Origin: Litorilinea aerophila
GTDB lineage: Bacteria > Chloroflexota > Anaerolineae > Caldilineales > Caldilineaceae
Reading direction: 5' to 3'
Length of the DNA stretch: 64,000 nt
Assembly: GCF_006569185.2 (NCBI RefSeq)
Contig: NZ_VIGC02000002.1
Coordinates: 124,001 to 188,000, forward strand
The position numbers and the translations under genes are program-made. Positions 41,171 through 49,192 of this stretch are shown in pieces. The stretch's first letter is position 1. Each line of letters starts with the position of its first letter. The notes beneath the pieces are model-generated. The model was not told where the DNA came from. It was given only the letters and a program-made list of their open reading frames with translations, and searched no databases.

Positions 41171-41271
41171 CCTACCACCTGGCGTAAAGACCCTGGCAGA
41201 AATTCGGCTGTGCCTTCCATCAGGGAGAAGGACGCCGAATTTCTGCCGGAAATAACCACCCTACCACCTGG
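41171..41271 (+). repeat. Dispersed inverted-repeat element flanked by a 12-bp direct repeat
   Basis: The element arms CTGGCGTAAAGACCCTGGCA and ACGCCGAATTTCTGCCGGAA pair imperfectly, with a diverged centre. CCTACCACCTGG occurs at 41171-41182 and again at 41260-41271, at either edge. This could be a target-site duplication, though the left copy includes TGG of the element's own end. Confidence 0.7.
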
Positions 41272-41286
41272 AAAGGATCTGCCTCC

Positions 41287-41697
41287 ATGCGCATCGAAAG
41301 CGGCACCATCAAACGCCTGCATGTGGTCCACCTGAACCCCGGCGACGACATCCTCCTCTCCCTGCAGGAAGCCGTGCGCCAGAAGAACATCCGCCACGGG
41401 GTGATCCTGGGCGCCATCGGCTCCGTCACCAGCTACCACTTCCACGTGGTGGCCAGCACCGACCTGCCGCCGGCCGAACTCTACCCCCGGCGGGAGGGCG
41501 CCTACGACATCGCCACCATGACCGGCTTCATCTTCAACGGCCGCATCCACTGCCACATCATCTTCTCCGACGACAAGATCGCCTTCGGCGGGCACCTGGA
41601 AGAGGGCTGCAAGGTGCTGACCTTCAACGTGGTGCCCATTGCCGAGGTGGAGGAGATGGACCTGACCGACTTTGATACCATGGAACCTCTGAATTAA
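41287..41697 (+). CDS. PPC (DUF296) domain protein
   Basis: A 136-residue single-domain protein. The family strands are visible: LNPGDDILLSLQEAVRQKNI, RHGVILGAIGSVTSYHFHV, MTGFIFNGRIHCHIIFSDDK and FGGHLEEGCKVLTFNVVPI. In plants this domain is joined to AT-hooks; in bacteria it stands alone as a trimer, and its function is not established. The three His residues in RIHCHII and GGHL could bind metal. It sits between the quinone reductase and the GarR-like dehydrogenase, 13 bp before the latter, and so is likely co-expressed with it. Confidence 0.88.
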   Translation: MRIESGTIKRLHVVHLNPGDDILLSLQEAVRQKNIRHGVILGAIGSVTSYHFHVVASTDLPPAELYPRREGAYDIATMTGFIFNGRIHCHIIFSDDKIAFGGHLEEGCKVLTFNVVPIAEVEEMDLTDFDTMEPLN

Positions 41698-41710
41698 GGC
41701 GGGGGCGATC

Positions 41711-42619
41711 ATGTCCAACGGGGTAACAGTGGGTTTCATCGGCCTGGGCATCATGGGCGCGCCCATGGCCCACAACGTCCTGAAGGCAGGCTTTCCCCTG
41801 GTGGTCTTCGACCTGATGGAGGAAGCCATGGCGCCCCTGGTGGCGGCCGGTGCCACGGCTGGGTCATCCCCCCGGAGCGTAGCCGAAGCCGCCGATGTGG
41901 TCCTCCTCTGCCTGCCGGACTCGGGGGATGTCCAGGCGGCCCTGGCTGGACCCAACGGCGTCTTCGAAGGGGTCAACCCTGGGCAAATCCTGGTGGATAT
42001 GAGCAGCATCTCGCCGGTGGTGGCCCGGGAGCTGGCTGCGGCCGCCGCGGCGCGGGACGTGGTCCTGCTGGATGCGCCCGTCTCTGGGGGGCAGGCCGGC
42101 GCGGTGGCCGGCACCCTGTCCATCATGGTAGGCGGCGACGCCCAGGCCCTGGAACAGGTGAAGCCCATTCTCCAGGCCATGGGCAAGACCATCGTCCATG
42201 TTGGTGGGCCCGGCGCCGGCCAGGTAGCCAAGGTTTGCAATCAGATCGTCATCGCGGTGACCATTGAAGCGGTGGCCGAGGCGCTGGTGCTGGCCGCCCG
42301 GGCCGGGGTAGATCCGGCGCTGGTGCGGGAGGCGCTGCTGGGTGGCTACGCCTACAGCCGGGTGCTGGAAGGGCACGGTGAACGCTTCCTCCAGCACCAC
42401 TTCGAACCCGGCTTCAAGACCCGGCTCCAGGTGAAAGACCTGAACATCGCCCTGGAAACGGGGCGATCCTATGGCGTGCCCCTGTTGGGCACCGCCCTGG
42501 TCCACCAGCTTTACATGTCCCTGATGGCCCGGGGCAAGGGAGAGGCAGACCACGCCATCCTGGTCACCCTGCTGGAAGAGCTGGCGGGCCAGGCCCTGGA
42601 CCAGGCCCGCCCCCAGTAG
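41711..42619 (+). CDS. NAD(P)-dependent beta-hydroxyacid dehydrogenase (GarR/HIBADH type)
   Basis: A 302-residue enzyme with Rossmann motif VGFIGLGIMGAPMAHNVLK at residues 7-25, the substrate-binding DAPVSGGQAGAVAGTLSIM, the catalytic Lys in GAGQVAKVCNQIV and the C-terminal KDLNIALETGRSYGVPL. It reduces tartronate semialdehyde or oxidises 3-hydroxyisobutyrate; the two cannot be separated by eye. It starts 13 bp after the PPC-domain gene. The start has the usual MSNGVTVGFIG opening. Confidence 0.9.
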   Translation: MSNGVTVGFIGLGIMGAPMAHNVLKAGFPLVVFDLMEEAMAPLVAAGATAGSSPRSVAEAADVVLLCLPDSGDVQAALAGPNGVFEGVNPGQILVDMSSISPVVARELAAAAAARDVVLLDAPVSGGQAGAVAGTLSIMVGGDAQALEQVKPILQAMGKTIVHVGGPGAGQVAKVCNQIVIAVTIEAVAEALVLAARAGVDPALVREALLGGYAYSRVLEGHGERFLQHHFEPGFKTRLQVKDLNIALETGRSYGVPLLGTALVHQLYMSLMARGKGEADHAILVTLLEELAGQALDQARPQ

Positions 42620-42703
42620 CGGGAGTTGGCAAACGCTGGTGTATAATAGGAGTTATGAGCGTTGCAGATTTGATTCGTACCCAAACTCATCAATGACTCC
42701 GCT

Positions 42704-42901
42704 GCAAAAAGGTCAAATAGGACGCTGACCCACTTATATTTCCGGCTGGATGAATCGGCGATGGTCGAGTCTGAAGAAATCAGACCAGGCGTGATCCTGG
42801 ACTATGATGCCAGCGATAACGTGGTTGGCATTGAGATTCTGGGCCTGAGTCAACGTGTCCCAGCGGAAATGTTAAAAAGCTTGCAATTTGAGACGGTATA
42901 A
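42704..42901 (+). pseudogene. DUF2283 remnant with frameshift and nonsense codon
   Basis: From 42728 the frame reads THLYFRLDESAMVESEEIRP, then GVILDYDASDNVVGIEILG and ends LKSLQFETV, a clear DUF2283 sequence. It has no start codon upstream in this frame. The expected N-terminus appears in another frame as KVK, stop, DAD (AAGGTCAAATAGGACGCTGA), so a stop replaces a Tyr codon and a frameshift follows. A separate ATG at 42656 with AGGAG and a TATAAT-like box yields only 13 codons. The gene is dead or the sequence has errors. Confidence 0.65.
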
Positions 42902-42952
42902 CTTCGGCTGAATCTGCCGCGGCCGGCCGCGGCGACGGGTTGAGGAGAAAAG

Positions 42953-43513
42953 ATGGCTGTTCGGAACATTGTACATGCAGGCGACCCCAACGACGCGGTG
43001 CTCTACCAGCGGGCCGCCCGGGTGCGCAACTTCGGCCCGGAGCTCCACCAACTGCTGGATGACATGCTGGAGACGTTGCGGGCGGCGCCGGGCGTCGGGC
43101 TGGCGGCCCCCCAGATCGGGGTAGGCCTGCGGGTGACGGTGGTGGAATATCCGGAAGACGAAGAGGATCCTGAAAACACCTTGCGGGTCTACGAGTTGAT
43201 CAACCCGGAAATCATCAAAGCCCGGGGATCAGAGACGGCCCAGGAGGGATGCCTCAGCCTGCCCGGCCTGGCCGCCGATGTGGAACGGGCCACGTATGTG
43301 CTGGTGCGCGCCCAGGACCGGCACGGCAAGGAGTTCCGCATCAAGGCCTACGACTGGCTGGCCCGGATCTTCCAGCATGAGATCGATCACCTCCACGGCA
43401 TCCTCATGACCGACCGGGCCCAACAGATCTACCGGGTCCAACAGAATGAAGCGGGCGAAGTGGAGATGGTGCCCATTGAACGGTCCCTGGCGCCCCGCTC
43501 CACCGTGAGATGA
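42953..43513 (+). CDS. def: Peptide deformylase
   Basis: A 186-residue metallohydrolase with all three signatures: GVGLAAPQIGVGLRV, EGCLSLPGLAADVE (metal Cys) and IFQHEIDHLHGILM (HExxH metal and catalytic site). It removes the formyl group from nascent proteins in the cytoplasm. It is slightly longer than the average bacterial enzyme because of an acidic C-terminal tail. GAGGAG precedes the ATG. No methionyl-tRNA formyltransferase gene is adjacent; the neighbours downstream are repeats. Confidence 0.95.
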   Translation: MAVRNIVHAGDPNDAVLYQRAARVRNFGPELHQLLDDMLETLRAAPGVGLAAPQIGVGLRVTVVEYPEDEEDPENTLRVYELINPEIIKARGSETAQEGCLSLPGLAADVERATYVLVRAQDRHGKEFRIKAYDWLARIFQHEIDHLHGILMTDRAQQIYRVQQNEAGEVEMVPIERSLAPRSTVR

Positions 43514-43526
43514 AGTGAAGCCTTGG

Positions 43527-43654
43527 GCCGATGATTGAAATCATCGGCTGACACACCCCAAGTGCGTTGAAACGCACTCCACGGGGCGGATGGTGCCCGG
43601 CCTCAATCCGTTTTCAACGGATTTCCTGCCCCAGCGAGGCATTTCAATGCCTCG
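43527..43654. repeat. Cluster of four hairpins with TTGAAA/TTTCAA loops
   Basis: Hairpins at 43527-43548 (GCCGATGATT-GA-AATC...), 43561-43578 (AGTGCGTT-GA-AACGCACT), 43605-43623 (AATCCGTT-TTC-AACGGATT) and 43635-43654 (CGAGGCATT-TC-AATGCCTCG). The stems have unrelated sequences but every one is perfectly paired and closes on TT/AA around GA or TC. Confidence 0.85.
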
Positions 43655-43720
43655 TCACCGGGCCGATGGACGTACCACGGTTGATTGTGGTCCTACCGAC
43701 TACACGGCGTCGATGGCAGC

Positions 43721-43891
43721 CGTCGTCATCCTTTCATCCGCCTGGGTCCGGCACCATCGGGCGGCTGGGAGCCGCCCCTACGGCAAACCGGCGCCTTTTC
43801 GCGATTGGCGACAGCAGGTGGGCACGGAGGCCCGCCCCTACGGAAACGGGCACCAGGTCGTAGGCGTCGTCATCCTTTCATCCGCCTGGGT
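43721..43891. repeat. 27-bp direct repeat enclosing GTAGG-type hairpins
   Basis: CGTCGTCATCCTTTCATCCG plus CCTGGGT occurs at 43721-43747 and exactly again at 43865-43891. Between them are GGGCGGCTGGGAGCCGCCC and a second CCCGCCCCTACGG-ended hairpin, members of the GTAGG superfamily in reverse orientation. Confidence 0.75.
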
Positions 43892-43947
43892 TCTGTGGAT
43901 CGGATCTGCAAAGATAGTGCTACACAAAGGCCGTGAAACAAGTCATC

Positions 43948-43982
43948 AAAAAAGTGGGAAGCCCATGGGCTTCCCACTTTTG
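43948..43982. terminator. Bidirectional intrinsic terminator
   Basis: AAAGTGGGAAGCCC pairs exactly with GGGCTTCCCACTTT across a 2-nt loop, with an A-run on the left and T on the right. It lies between def (rightward) and the RodZ-like gene (leftward) and can serve both. Confidence 0.88.
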
Positions 43983-44083
43983 CTTCATCCTCCGCCCCGG
44001 ACTCCATGGGGGCGTATCCCATTTGGGAGCGGGAGAGGGTGGCCAGAAACAGCCAGTGGTCCCAGGGGGGTGGACGGGTGGGC

Positions 44084-45322
44084 TCAGTTCTGGATTACCA
44101 CCGACACCTGACAGGGTGGCGGGAAATTGCCCGTCTGGTCCACCACCGTCAGCTGGATGGTGTAGGCGCCGTTGGGCAAGGCTCGGGTATCCAGGCTGCC
44201 CAACAGGCCGCCGTTCACCGGGCCGTTGGCCCCAGCGAAATAGATGAAACCGCCGGCCGCGTTGGCCCCTTCCGCGTACTCCAGCTTGTAATACTGGAAC
44301 TGCTCGTGGACCGCGGTCCCCATCACACCGATGACCCCGTTCACCACCTGGTTCACCCCTGGCGCCGTGATCACCGCCCGAGGATCCGGGCAGGCCGGCG
44401 CAACCACCGGCAGCGGTTCCGGCGTGGGTGTATCGGTGGGCAGGGCCGGCTCCGGCGTGAAGGTGGGCGTGGGCGGGACCGGCGTAAAGGTAGGCGTGGG
44501 CGGCACGGGGGTCGGTGTGTCCGCGGGTGCATCCTGAACGACGGGCGCCGCCGGTGCAGTGGGCGTGGGCGTGTCGGTCGGAACCAGGACGGGCGCAGCC
44601 CCACCCAGGCCGCCGGCCTGGCTCCCGGCATCTCCGCCCGCTCCCTCGCCCTGGCCTCCCCCGGGCGGGGTGATGTTTTGGGCGTTCACCACGCCGGCCA
44701 CCACCGTCGTGGGTGTGGCTTCGGGCCCCGACAGCACCTGGGCCGTGCGCTCCCGGGCCCCAGTCCACAAGGCGCCAATGGGGCCGCTCAACCGGCTGAT
44801 GCCCCACCACCCCAGGAAGACCAACGCCACCAGGGCCAGACCCACCAGGAATGGCCCCAGCCGAATCTCGCTGCGAGGGATCCCGTCTGGCTCGTCCTTC
44901 AGGTCGACTTCCTTCGGCCGGTAGTCCACCTGGCGCTCCGGCGGCAGGGAGGTACCGGCGCTGGTATTGGCCAGGGCGGCCGCCAGGGACACGTCCACAG
45001 CCTGGCGCCGCAGCTCCAGGACCTCATTGCCGTCCAGGCCCAGGTACTCGGCATAGTTGCGCAGAAAGCCGCGCCCCACCACTTCCCCAGGCAGGAGGTG
45101 CCAGTCGTCGGACTCCAGGGCCGACAGGTATTTTTGACGAATACGGGTCGCCGCCTCCACCTCTGCCAGGGAGATGCCAATGGCTTCCCGGCGCTCCCGC
45201 AGCATGGCGCCAAGGGACTGGATGGATGACGCGCCGTTGTGCGCGGCCGACGACCTTCGCTCGCTCGATTGGGAAGAGGTTCTGGGCAGTCGCTGCGAAT
45301 CAAATCCAGACATGGACGTCAT
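44084..45322 (-). CDS. RodZ-like membrane protein with HTH and C-terminal beta domain
   Basis: A 412-residue protein. Residues ~37-105 form an HTH_25/RodZ-type domain (LGAMLRERREAIGISLAEVE, then GRGFLRNYAEYLGLDGNEV). A membrane helix follows at about 160-178 (FLVGLALVALVFLGWWGIS), then a long linker rich in TPTP and PPTPTFTP repeats, and a C-terminal ~95-residue beta domain (ITAPGVNQVVNGVIGVMGTA to PCQVSVVIQN). The layout suggests a bitopic cytoskeleton- or wall-linked protein like RodZ, but mreB is not nearby. A promoter is visible 150 bp upstream. An internal ATG at 45313 is an alternative start. Confidence 0.82.
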   Translation of the reverse strand: MTSMSGFDSQRLPRTSSQSSERRSSAAHNGASSIQSLGAMLRERREAIGISLAEVEAATRIRQKYLSALESDDWHLLPGEVVGRGFLRNYAEYLGLDGNEVLELRRQAVDVSLAAALANTSAGTSLPPERQVDYRPKEVDLKDEPDGIPRSEIRLGPFLVGLALVALVFLGWWGISRLSGPIGALWTGARERTAQVLSGPEATPTTVVAGVVNAQNITPPGGGQGEGAGGDAGSQAGGLGGAAPVLVPTDTPTPTAPAAPVVQDAPADTPTPVPPTPTFTPVPPTPTFTPEPALPTDTPTPEPLPVVAPACPDPRAVITAPGVNQVVNGVIGVMGTAVHEQFQYYKLEYAEGANAAGGFIYFAGANGPVNGGLLGSLDTRALPNGAYTIQLTVVDQTGNFPPPCQVSVVIQN

Positions 45323-45475
45323 GTAATACTCGTGTTACGCCCCTTGCAGACGCCTTCCCCGCCCCCGAGAGCCGCTGCGGGAAGCCAGCCAGCCCGGTGG
45401 ATTCGTGGTGGCGTGTACCAGGAGCCCAATCCATACGAAGGTCACCGTGGTTCGGGCATCGTACCCAAGATCGAC

Positions 45476-45504
45476 AGTCTAGCCTGCGCGGGGCCCTTTG
45501 TCAA
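45476..45504 (-). promoter_or_regulatory. Promoter of the RodZ-like gene
   Basis: On the minus strand TTGACA (45504-45499), 17 bp, TAGACT (45481-45476). The transcript would start near 45469, about 147 nt upstream of the start codon. Confidence 0.65.
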
Positions 45505-45677
45505 TTTCACACAAACGTGCATCAGGCGTTTCAGCACCGCCGGCTCCCTTTGCCCACGGGGCGGCATGCGTGCCATCAGGACAACCCAGCCACCCTGCTC
45601 GCTTATCTGCTGGGACGCGACGCCACCAGGAATCTCTGAGCGACCAAAGTGAACGATGCTCCCAATCCACAAGAAGG

Positions 45678-45705
45678 TTGACAGGCCCACACCCGTGGTT
45701 ACAAT
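45678..45705 (+). promoter_or_regulatory. Promoter of the amidase gene
   Basis: TTGACA (45678-45683), 16 bp, TACAAT (45700-45705). The predicted start near 45712 leaves a leader of about 117 nt before GTG 45829. Confidence 0.7.
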
Positions 45706-45828
45706 GGAGGCGCTGTACAGGGATCGGGATAGGCCCCAATGCCGGGAAATGGATGACGTCCCCGTCCCGCTTCCCTCGGGTGACAACGCCAGGCAAGCCC
45801 TGCCTGCACCGATGACGGAAGGCTCAAT

Positions 45829-46533
45829 GTGCGCCGCAACACCCTCCTGCGTCTACAACGACTCTTGACCCTGGTCAGCCTGGCGGCCCTCCTGGCCATC
45901 CTGGCCACGGTGGCCCGCATCGCCGGCTTCGGCCTGCCCGGGCTGGATGGCGTGCCGCCCCAGGGGCTGGTGCCCGCCGCCTTTGACCGCCAGGTCGCCC
46001 TGGTGAGCGGCCACGCGGGCTTCGACTCGGGCGCCGTCTGTACCGACCCGGAGGGAAACGTGACTGTCACCGAAGCCGAGGTGAACGCCCGCATCACCGG
46101 GCTGGCCGCCGAACGGCTGCGGCGGGCCGGCGCCGATGTGCTGGTGCTGGATGAGTACGACCCCCGCCTCCAGGGTCTGGCGGCGGACGTCCTCCTGAGC
46201 CTCCACGCCGACAGTTGCATCCAGGCCAGCGGATACAAGGCAGCCTACCCCCCTGGGTCGCCCATCGCCGCCACCAACCAGCGCCTGCTGGCCTGCCTGG
46301 ACGAACACTACGCGCCGGTAACCGGCCTGAACCTGCATCCCAACACGGTCACCCACGACATGACCGGCTACCATGCCTTCAACCGCATCAACCCCTACAC
46401 GCCCGCCGCCATCCTGGAAATGGGGTTCCTGGGCGGCGACCAGGATCTGCTGGTGGGGCGTCCCCGGGTGGTGGCCCGGGGCGTGGCCGACAGCATCCTC
46501 TGTTTCCTCCAGCAGACCGGGCCAGGCTCCTGA
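45829..46533 (+). CDS. N-acetylmuramoyl-L-alanine amidase (amidase_3 fold)
   Basis: A 234-residue protein with an N-terminal membrane anchor or signal helix (LTLVSLAALLAILATVARIA, residues ~13-32) and a zinc amidase domain. Metal and catalytic positions can be placed at LVSGHAGFDSGAVC (His), TEAEVNARITGLAAERL (Glu), VLLSLHADSC (His) and AAILEMGFLGGDQDLL (Glu). It cleaves the amide bond between MurNAc and the stem peptide outside the membrane. The start is GTG with GGAAGG 6 nt upstream; the nearest ATG is out of frame. It lies next to the RodZ-like gene and upstream of wall-sugar-type genes. Confidence 0.87.
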   Translation: MRRNTLLRLQRLLTLVSLAALLAILATVARIAGFGLPGLDGVPPQGLVPAAFDRQVALVSGHAGFDSGAVCTDPEGNVTVTEAEVNARITGLAAERLRRAGADVLVLDEYDPRLQGLAADVLLSLHADSCIQASGYKAAYPPGSPIAATNQRLLACLDEHYAPVTGLNLHPNTVTHDMTGYHAFNRINPYTPAAILEMGFLGGDQDLLVGRPRVVARGVADSILCFLQQTGPGS

Positions 46534-46909
46534 CCCCACAGCCCCAATTCTTTGACCCGACCTGCCGGCTGGCCGTATACTAATCCCGGCAGAAATTCGC
46601 CGATAGTTGCCACCTGAAATAGTGCGCCCAGAGGCCACCCGGAATTTCTGCCGTGGTATTTACACCAGAGTGTACTCGTGAAAAGTGGCACAAAGACGCC
46701 TGCGGATTTCGTGGCGCGTAGTGGGTGGACCGACGGTGTAGCCCGCCTGCGCGCCAGACACAACGCAGCAACGCCCATCAACGGTTATCCCCCCACCGTT
46801 TCCAGAGCTCGGCAGTTCAAAAATCGGCAGCACGCACCGCCCGGCCCAACGCCCCGCCATGGCCAAGGCCGCCGCGCCGGCGCTGCCGGCTGCCTGAACC
46901 AGGAGCAGA
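46534..46909. other. Intergenic region with a repeat element
   Basis: Apart from the dispersed inverted-repeat element at 46579-46676 (annotated separately), about 230 bp without recognisable gene, hairpin family or promoter. The GNAT gene begins at its right end with its own ribosome site. Confidence 0.4.
46579..46676 (-). repeat. Dispersed inverted-repeat element, full copy in reverse orientation
   Basis: On the minus strand it reads TGGTGTAAATACCACGGCAG through to CGGCGAATTTCTGCCGGGAT, with the conserved centre (GGGCGCACTATTTCAGGTGG) partly preserved. The length and arms match the 19.3-kb copies. Confidence 0.82.
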
Positions 46910-47887
46910 ATGACCCAGCGTATGACACGTCCCAAACTGACCCTTCAGCCCATCCAGCCAGGGGAGATCGGCCAGGCCACGGCCATGGCCACCGTGTGGA
47001 ACGCGGCCTGCGGCGCCGACTGGATGATCTCGCCCCAGTTCGCCGCATCTGCCACCCGCCCGCCTGCGAACGGATGCCAGGCCGGACGCCTGGCGGTGGC
47101 AGATGGAGAACCCCTGGGCTTCGTCCTGGCCAGCACCCGGACCGCGCCGCCAGATGGCCCCACCTGGGGCTGGCTGGATGGGCTGGCGGTGACCCCGGCC
47201 GCGCAGGGCCAGGGCATCGGACGGCTCCTGGCCGATTGGGCCGAAGGGTGGCTGGCCGAACAGGGCTGCAGGACCGTCCAGGTGGGGGGTGGGAGCCGCT
47301 CCCTGGTGACCGGGCTGCCCACTGAGCTGGAAAGCCAGCCCTTCTTTGCCCGTCGAGGCTATGCGAAAACCCCGACGGAGGCCGAGGTGTGGGACATGGC
47401 CGCCAACCTGGCCGGCTACACGCCCCCCGCCGATCTGCCCGCCATCCCCGGACAGGTCCGGCCGGCCCATCCCGGGGACGCAGCCGCGCTGCTGGATTTC
47501 GTGCGCCGGGCGTTCCCCGACAGCTGGTACCCAGAGGTGGCCGAATTCCTGGCGGATGGCGGGCGGCCTTCCGACTTCATGCTCCTGTGGACAGAGCGGG
47601 GGGTGGATGGCTTCTGCCAGCTCACCTTCCTGGACTCCCGCCGCCCCCTGAACCGCTTCTACCCCTTCCGCCTGCCCCAGCCGTGGGGACACCTGGGCCC
47701 GGTGGGCGTCAGCGCCGACCGCCGGGGACAGGGCTTCGGACTGGCCCTGGTGGACGCGGGCCTGCGACGCCTCCACAACAACGGCGTCAACGGCTGCATT
47801 ATCCATGGGGTGAGCCGGCCTGCCTCCCTGGCCCGCTTCGACTTCACGCCCCATCGCCCATATGCCCGTCTGCAAAAATCCCTCTGA
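46910..47887 (+). CDS. Tandem GNAT acetyltransferase
   Basis: A 325-residue protein with two GNAT domains. The first (about residues 10-165) has WGWLDGLAVTPAAQGQGIGR, the acetyl-CoA motif. The second (about 180-320) has LGPVGVSADRRGQGFGLAL. Either or both may bind acetyl-CoA. The substrate is unknown. Next genes encode a serine hydrolase and an N-acetylglucosamine-kinase-like protein, so an amino-sugar or wall-fragment substrate is possible by context. AGGAGCAGA precedes the ATG. It is 51 bp upstream of the serine hydrolase gene on the same strand. Confidence 0.85.
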   Translation: MTQRMTRPKLTLQPIQPGEIGQATAMATVWNAACGADWMISPQFAASATRPPANGCQAGRLAVADGEPLGFVLASTRTAPPDGPTWGWLDGLAVTPAAQGQGIGRLLADWAEGWLAEQGCRTVQVGGGSRSLVTGLPTELESQPFFARRGYAKTPTEAEVWDMAANLAGYTPPADLPAIPGQVRPAHPGDAAALLDFVRRAFPDSWYPEVAEFLADGGRPSDFMLLWTERGVDGFCQLTFLDSRRPLNRFYPFRLPQPWGHLGPVGVSADRRGQGFGLALVDAGLRRLHNNGVNGCIIHGVSRPASLARFDFTPHRPYARLQKSL

Positions 47888-47938
47888 GGGTCCTCCGCCG
47901 CCGGCGAGGGCCCCCAAACGTGCCACGGAACCCAGGCC

Positions 47939-49153
47939 ATGAACTTCGCAACCCTTGACCGCATTCTGCAAGAGGCCGTCCCCACCGTCGCGCCGGCTGT
48001 GGTCTGCCGGGTGGAACAGGCCGGACAACTCCTCTACGAAGGCTGTTACGGCTGGCTGAACCCCATGCTCAAGACCCAGCCAGTCACCCCGGAGACCCTC
48101 TTCGACCTGGCCTCCCTCACCAAGCTCTTCACCGCCACCGCCTGCCTGCGCCTGCATGACGCGGGCAAACTGGCGCTGGATCAGCCCCTCGCCCGGTGGC
48201 TGCCCGCCTTTGCCGGCGAGCGCCCCATCGGGGAGACGGAAGATCCCCTGGAGAAGGTGGTGCAGCCGCCCCATCCCCGCTGGGCGGACAAGGGCCCGGT
48301 GGACGCGACCACCGTCACCCTCCGCCAGCTGTTGACCCACACCAGCGGCCTGCCCGCCTGGCGCAGCGTCTACCTGGCCTGTGGGCCGGCGCCGGCCCGG
48401 GGACCGGCGCACCGGGCCGAGATCCTGCGACGCCAGCAGGCGGGCCTCCAGGCCCTGGTCCAGTATCCCTTCGCCTACCCGCCCGGCCAGAGCTACCTCT
48501 ACAGCGACATTGGGCTGATGCTGCTGGGGATGGCCCTGGCCCGGTGCAACGACGATGTGAGCCTGGCCGAGACCCTGGCCGAATGGGTGATGGAGCCCCT
48601 GGGGCTGCAGGCCTGCTTCAACCCGCCGGTCATTCTGTGGGATCAGGTAGCGCCTACTGAATATTGCCCCTGGCGGGAACGCCGCCTGCGGGGGGAGGTC
48701 CACGATGAGAACGGCGCCGGGCTGGGGGGCATCGCCGGCCATGCCGGCCTCTTCGGCACCGGGGCGGATCTCTGCCGGTTGGGACGCCTCTACCTGGCCG
48801 GCGGGGAAGGGCTGCTGCAGCCGGAAACGGTGGCCGAAAGCTGTCGAGTCCAGGTCGAAGTCGACGAGCCAGGCGCTCCCCTGCGCACACGTCTGCACGC
48901 CGAGCCCGCTGCAGCCATCCGCCGGGGGCTGGGCTGGATGCTCCGCAGCGGCGCCGAGCCCTCCTGCAGCCTGGCCTTTGGCCCCCGCAGCTTCGGCCAC
49001 ACCGGCTTCACCGGCACCTCCCTCTGGTGCGACCCGGATCGGGAGCTGGCGGTGGCGCTGCTGACCAACCGGGTCTACCATGGCCGGGATCCGGCAGCCA
49101 TCACCCGGCTGCGGCCGGCGGTACACGAGGCGGTCATCGCGGCCCTGTCGTGA
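47939..49153 (+). CDS. Beta-lactamase-related serine hydrolase
   Basis: A 404-residue penicillin-binding-protein-like hydrolase (class C/esterase family). The nucleophile motif SxxK is in FDLASLTKLFTATACL near residue 60, the YxN-like motif in SYLYSDIGLMLLGMAL near 185, and the third box in FGHTGFTGTSLWCD near 357 (HTG). No signal peptide is evident, so it may be cytoplasmic. Relatives include carboxypeptidases, esterases and amidases. Its position just before a GlcNAc-kinase-like gene (39 bp) resembles wall-recycling clusters; the substrate is not known. Confidence 0.87.
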   Translation: MNFATLDRILQEAVPTVAPAVVCRVEQAGQLLYEGCYGWLNPMLKTQPVTPETLFDLASLTKLFTATACLRLHDAGKLALDQPLARWLPAFAGERPIGETEDPLEKVVQPPHPRWADKGPVDATTVTLRQLLTHTSGLPAWRSVYLACGPAPARGPAHRAEILRRQQAGLQALVQYPFAYPPGQSYLYSDIGLMLLGMALARCNDDVSLAETLAEWVMEPLGLQACFNPPVILWDQVAPTEYCPWRERRLRGEVHDENGAGLGGIAGHAGLFGTGADLCRLGRLYLAGGEGLLQPETVAESCRVQVEVDEPGAPLRTRLHAEPAAAIRRGLGWMLRSGAEPSCSLAFGPRSFGHTGFTGTSLWCDPDRELAVALLTNRVYHGRDPAAITRLRPAVHEAVIAALS

Positions 49154-49192
49154 AGGCGAGTCAAAACGTCAACCGTGAGGCAATGAATCTCC

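Larger units (their letters stand above)
45323..45828. other. Divergent intergenic region with two promoters
   Basis: About 505 bp between the leftward RodZ-like gene and the rightward amidase gene. It holds the two promoters annotated separately and no credible open frame or hairpin repeat. Both predicted 5' leaders exceed 110 nt, leaving room for regulation. Confidence 0.5.
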
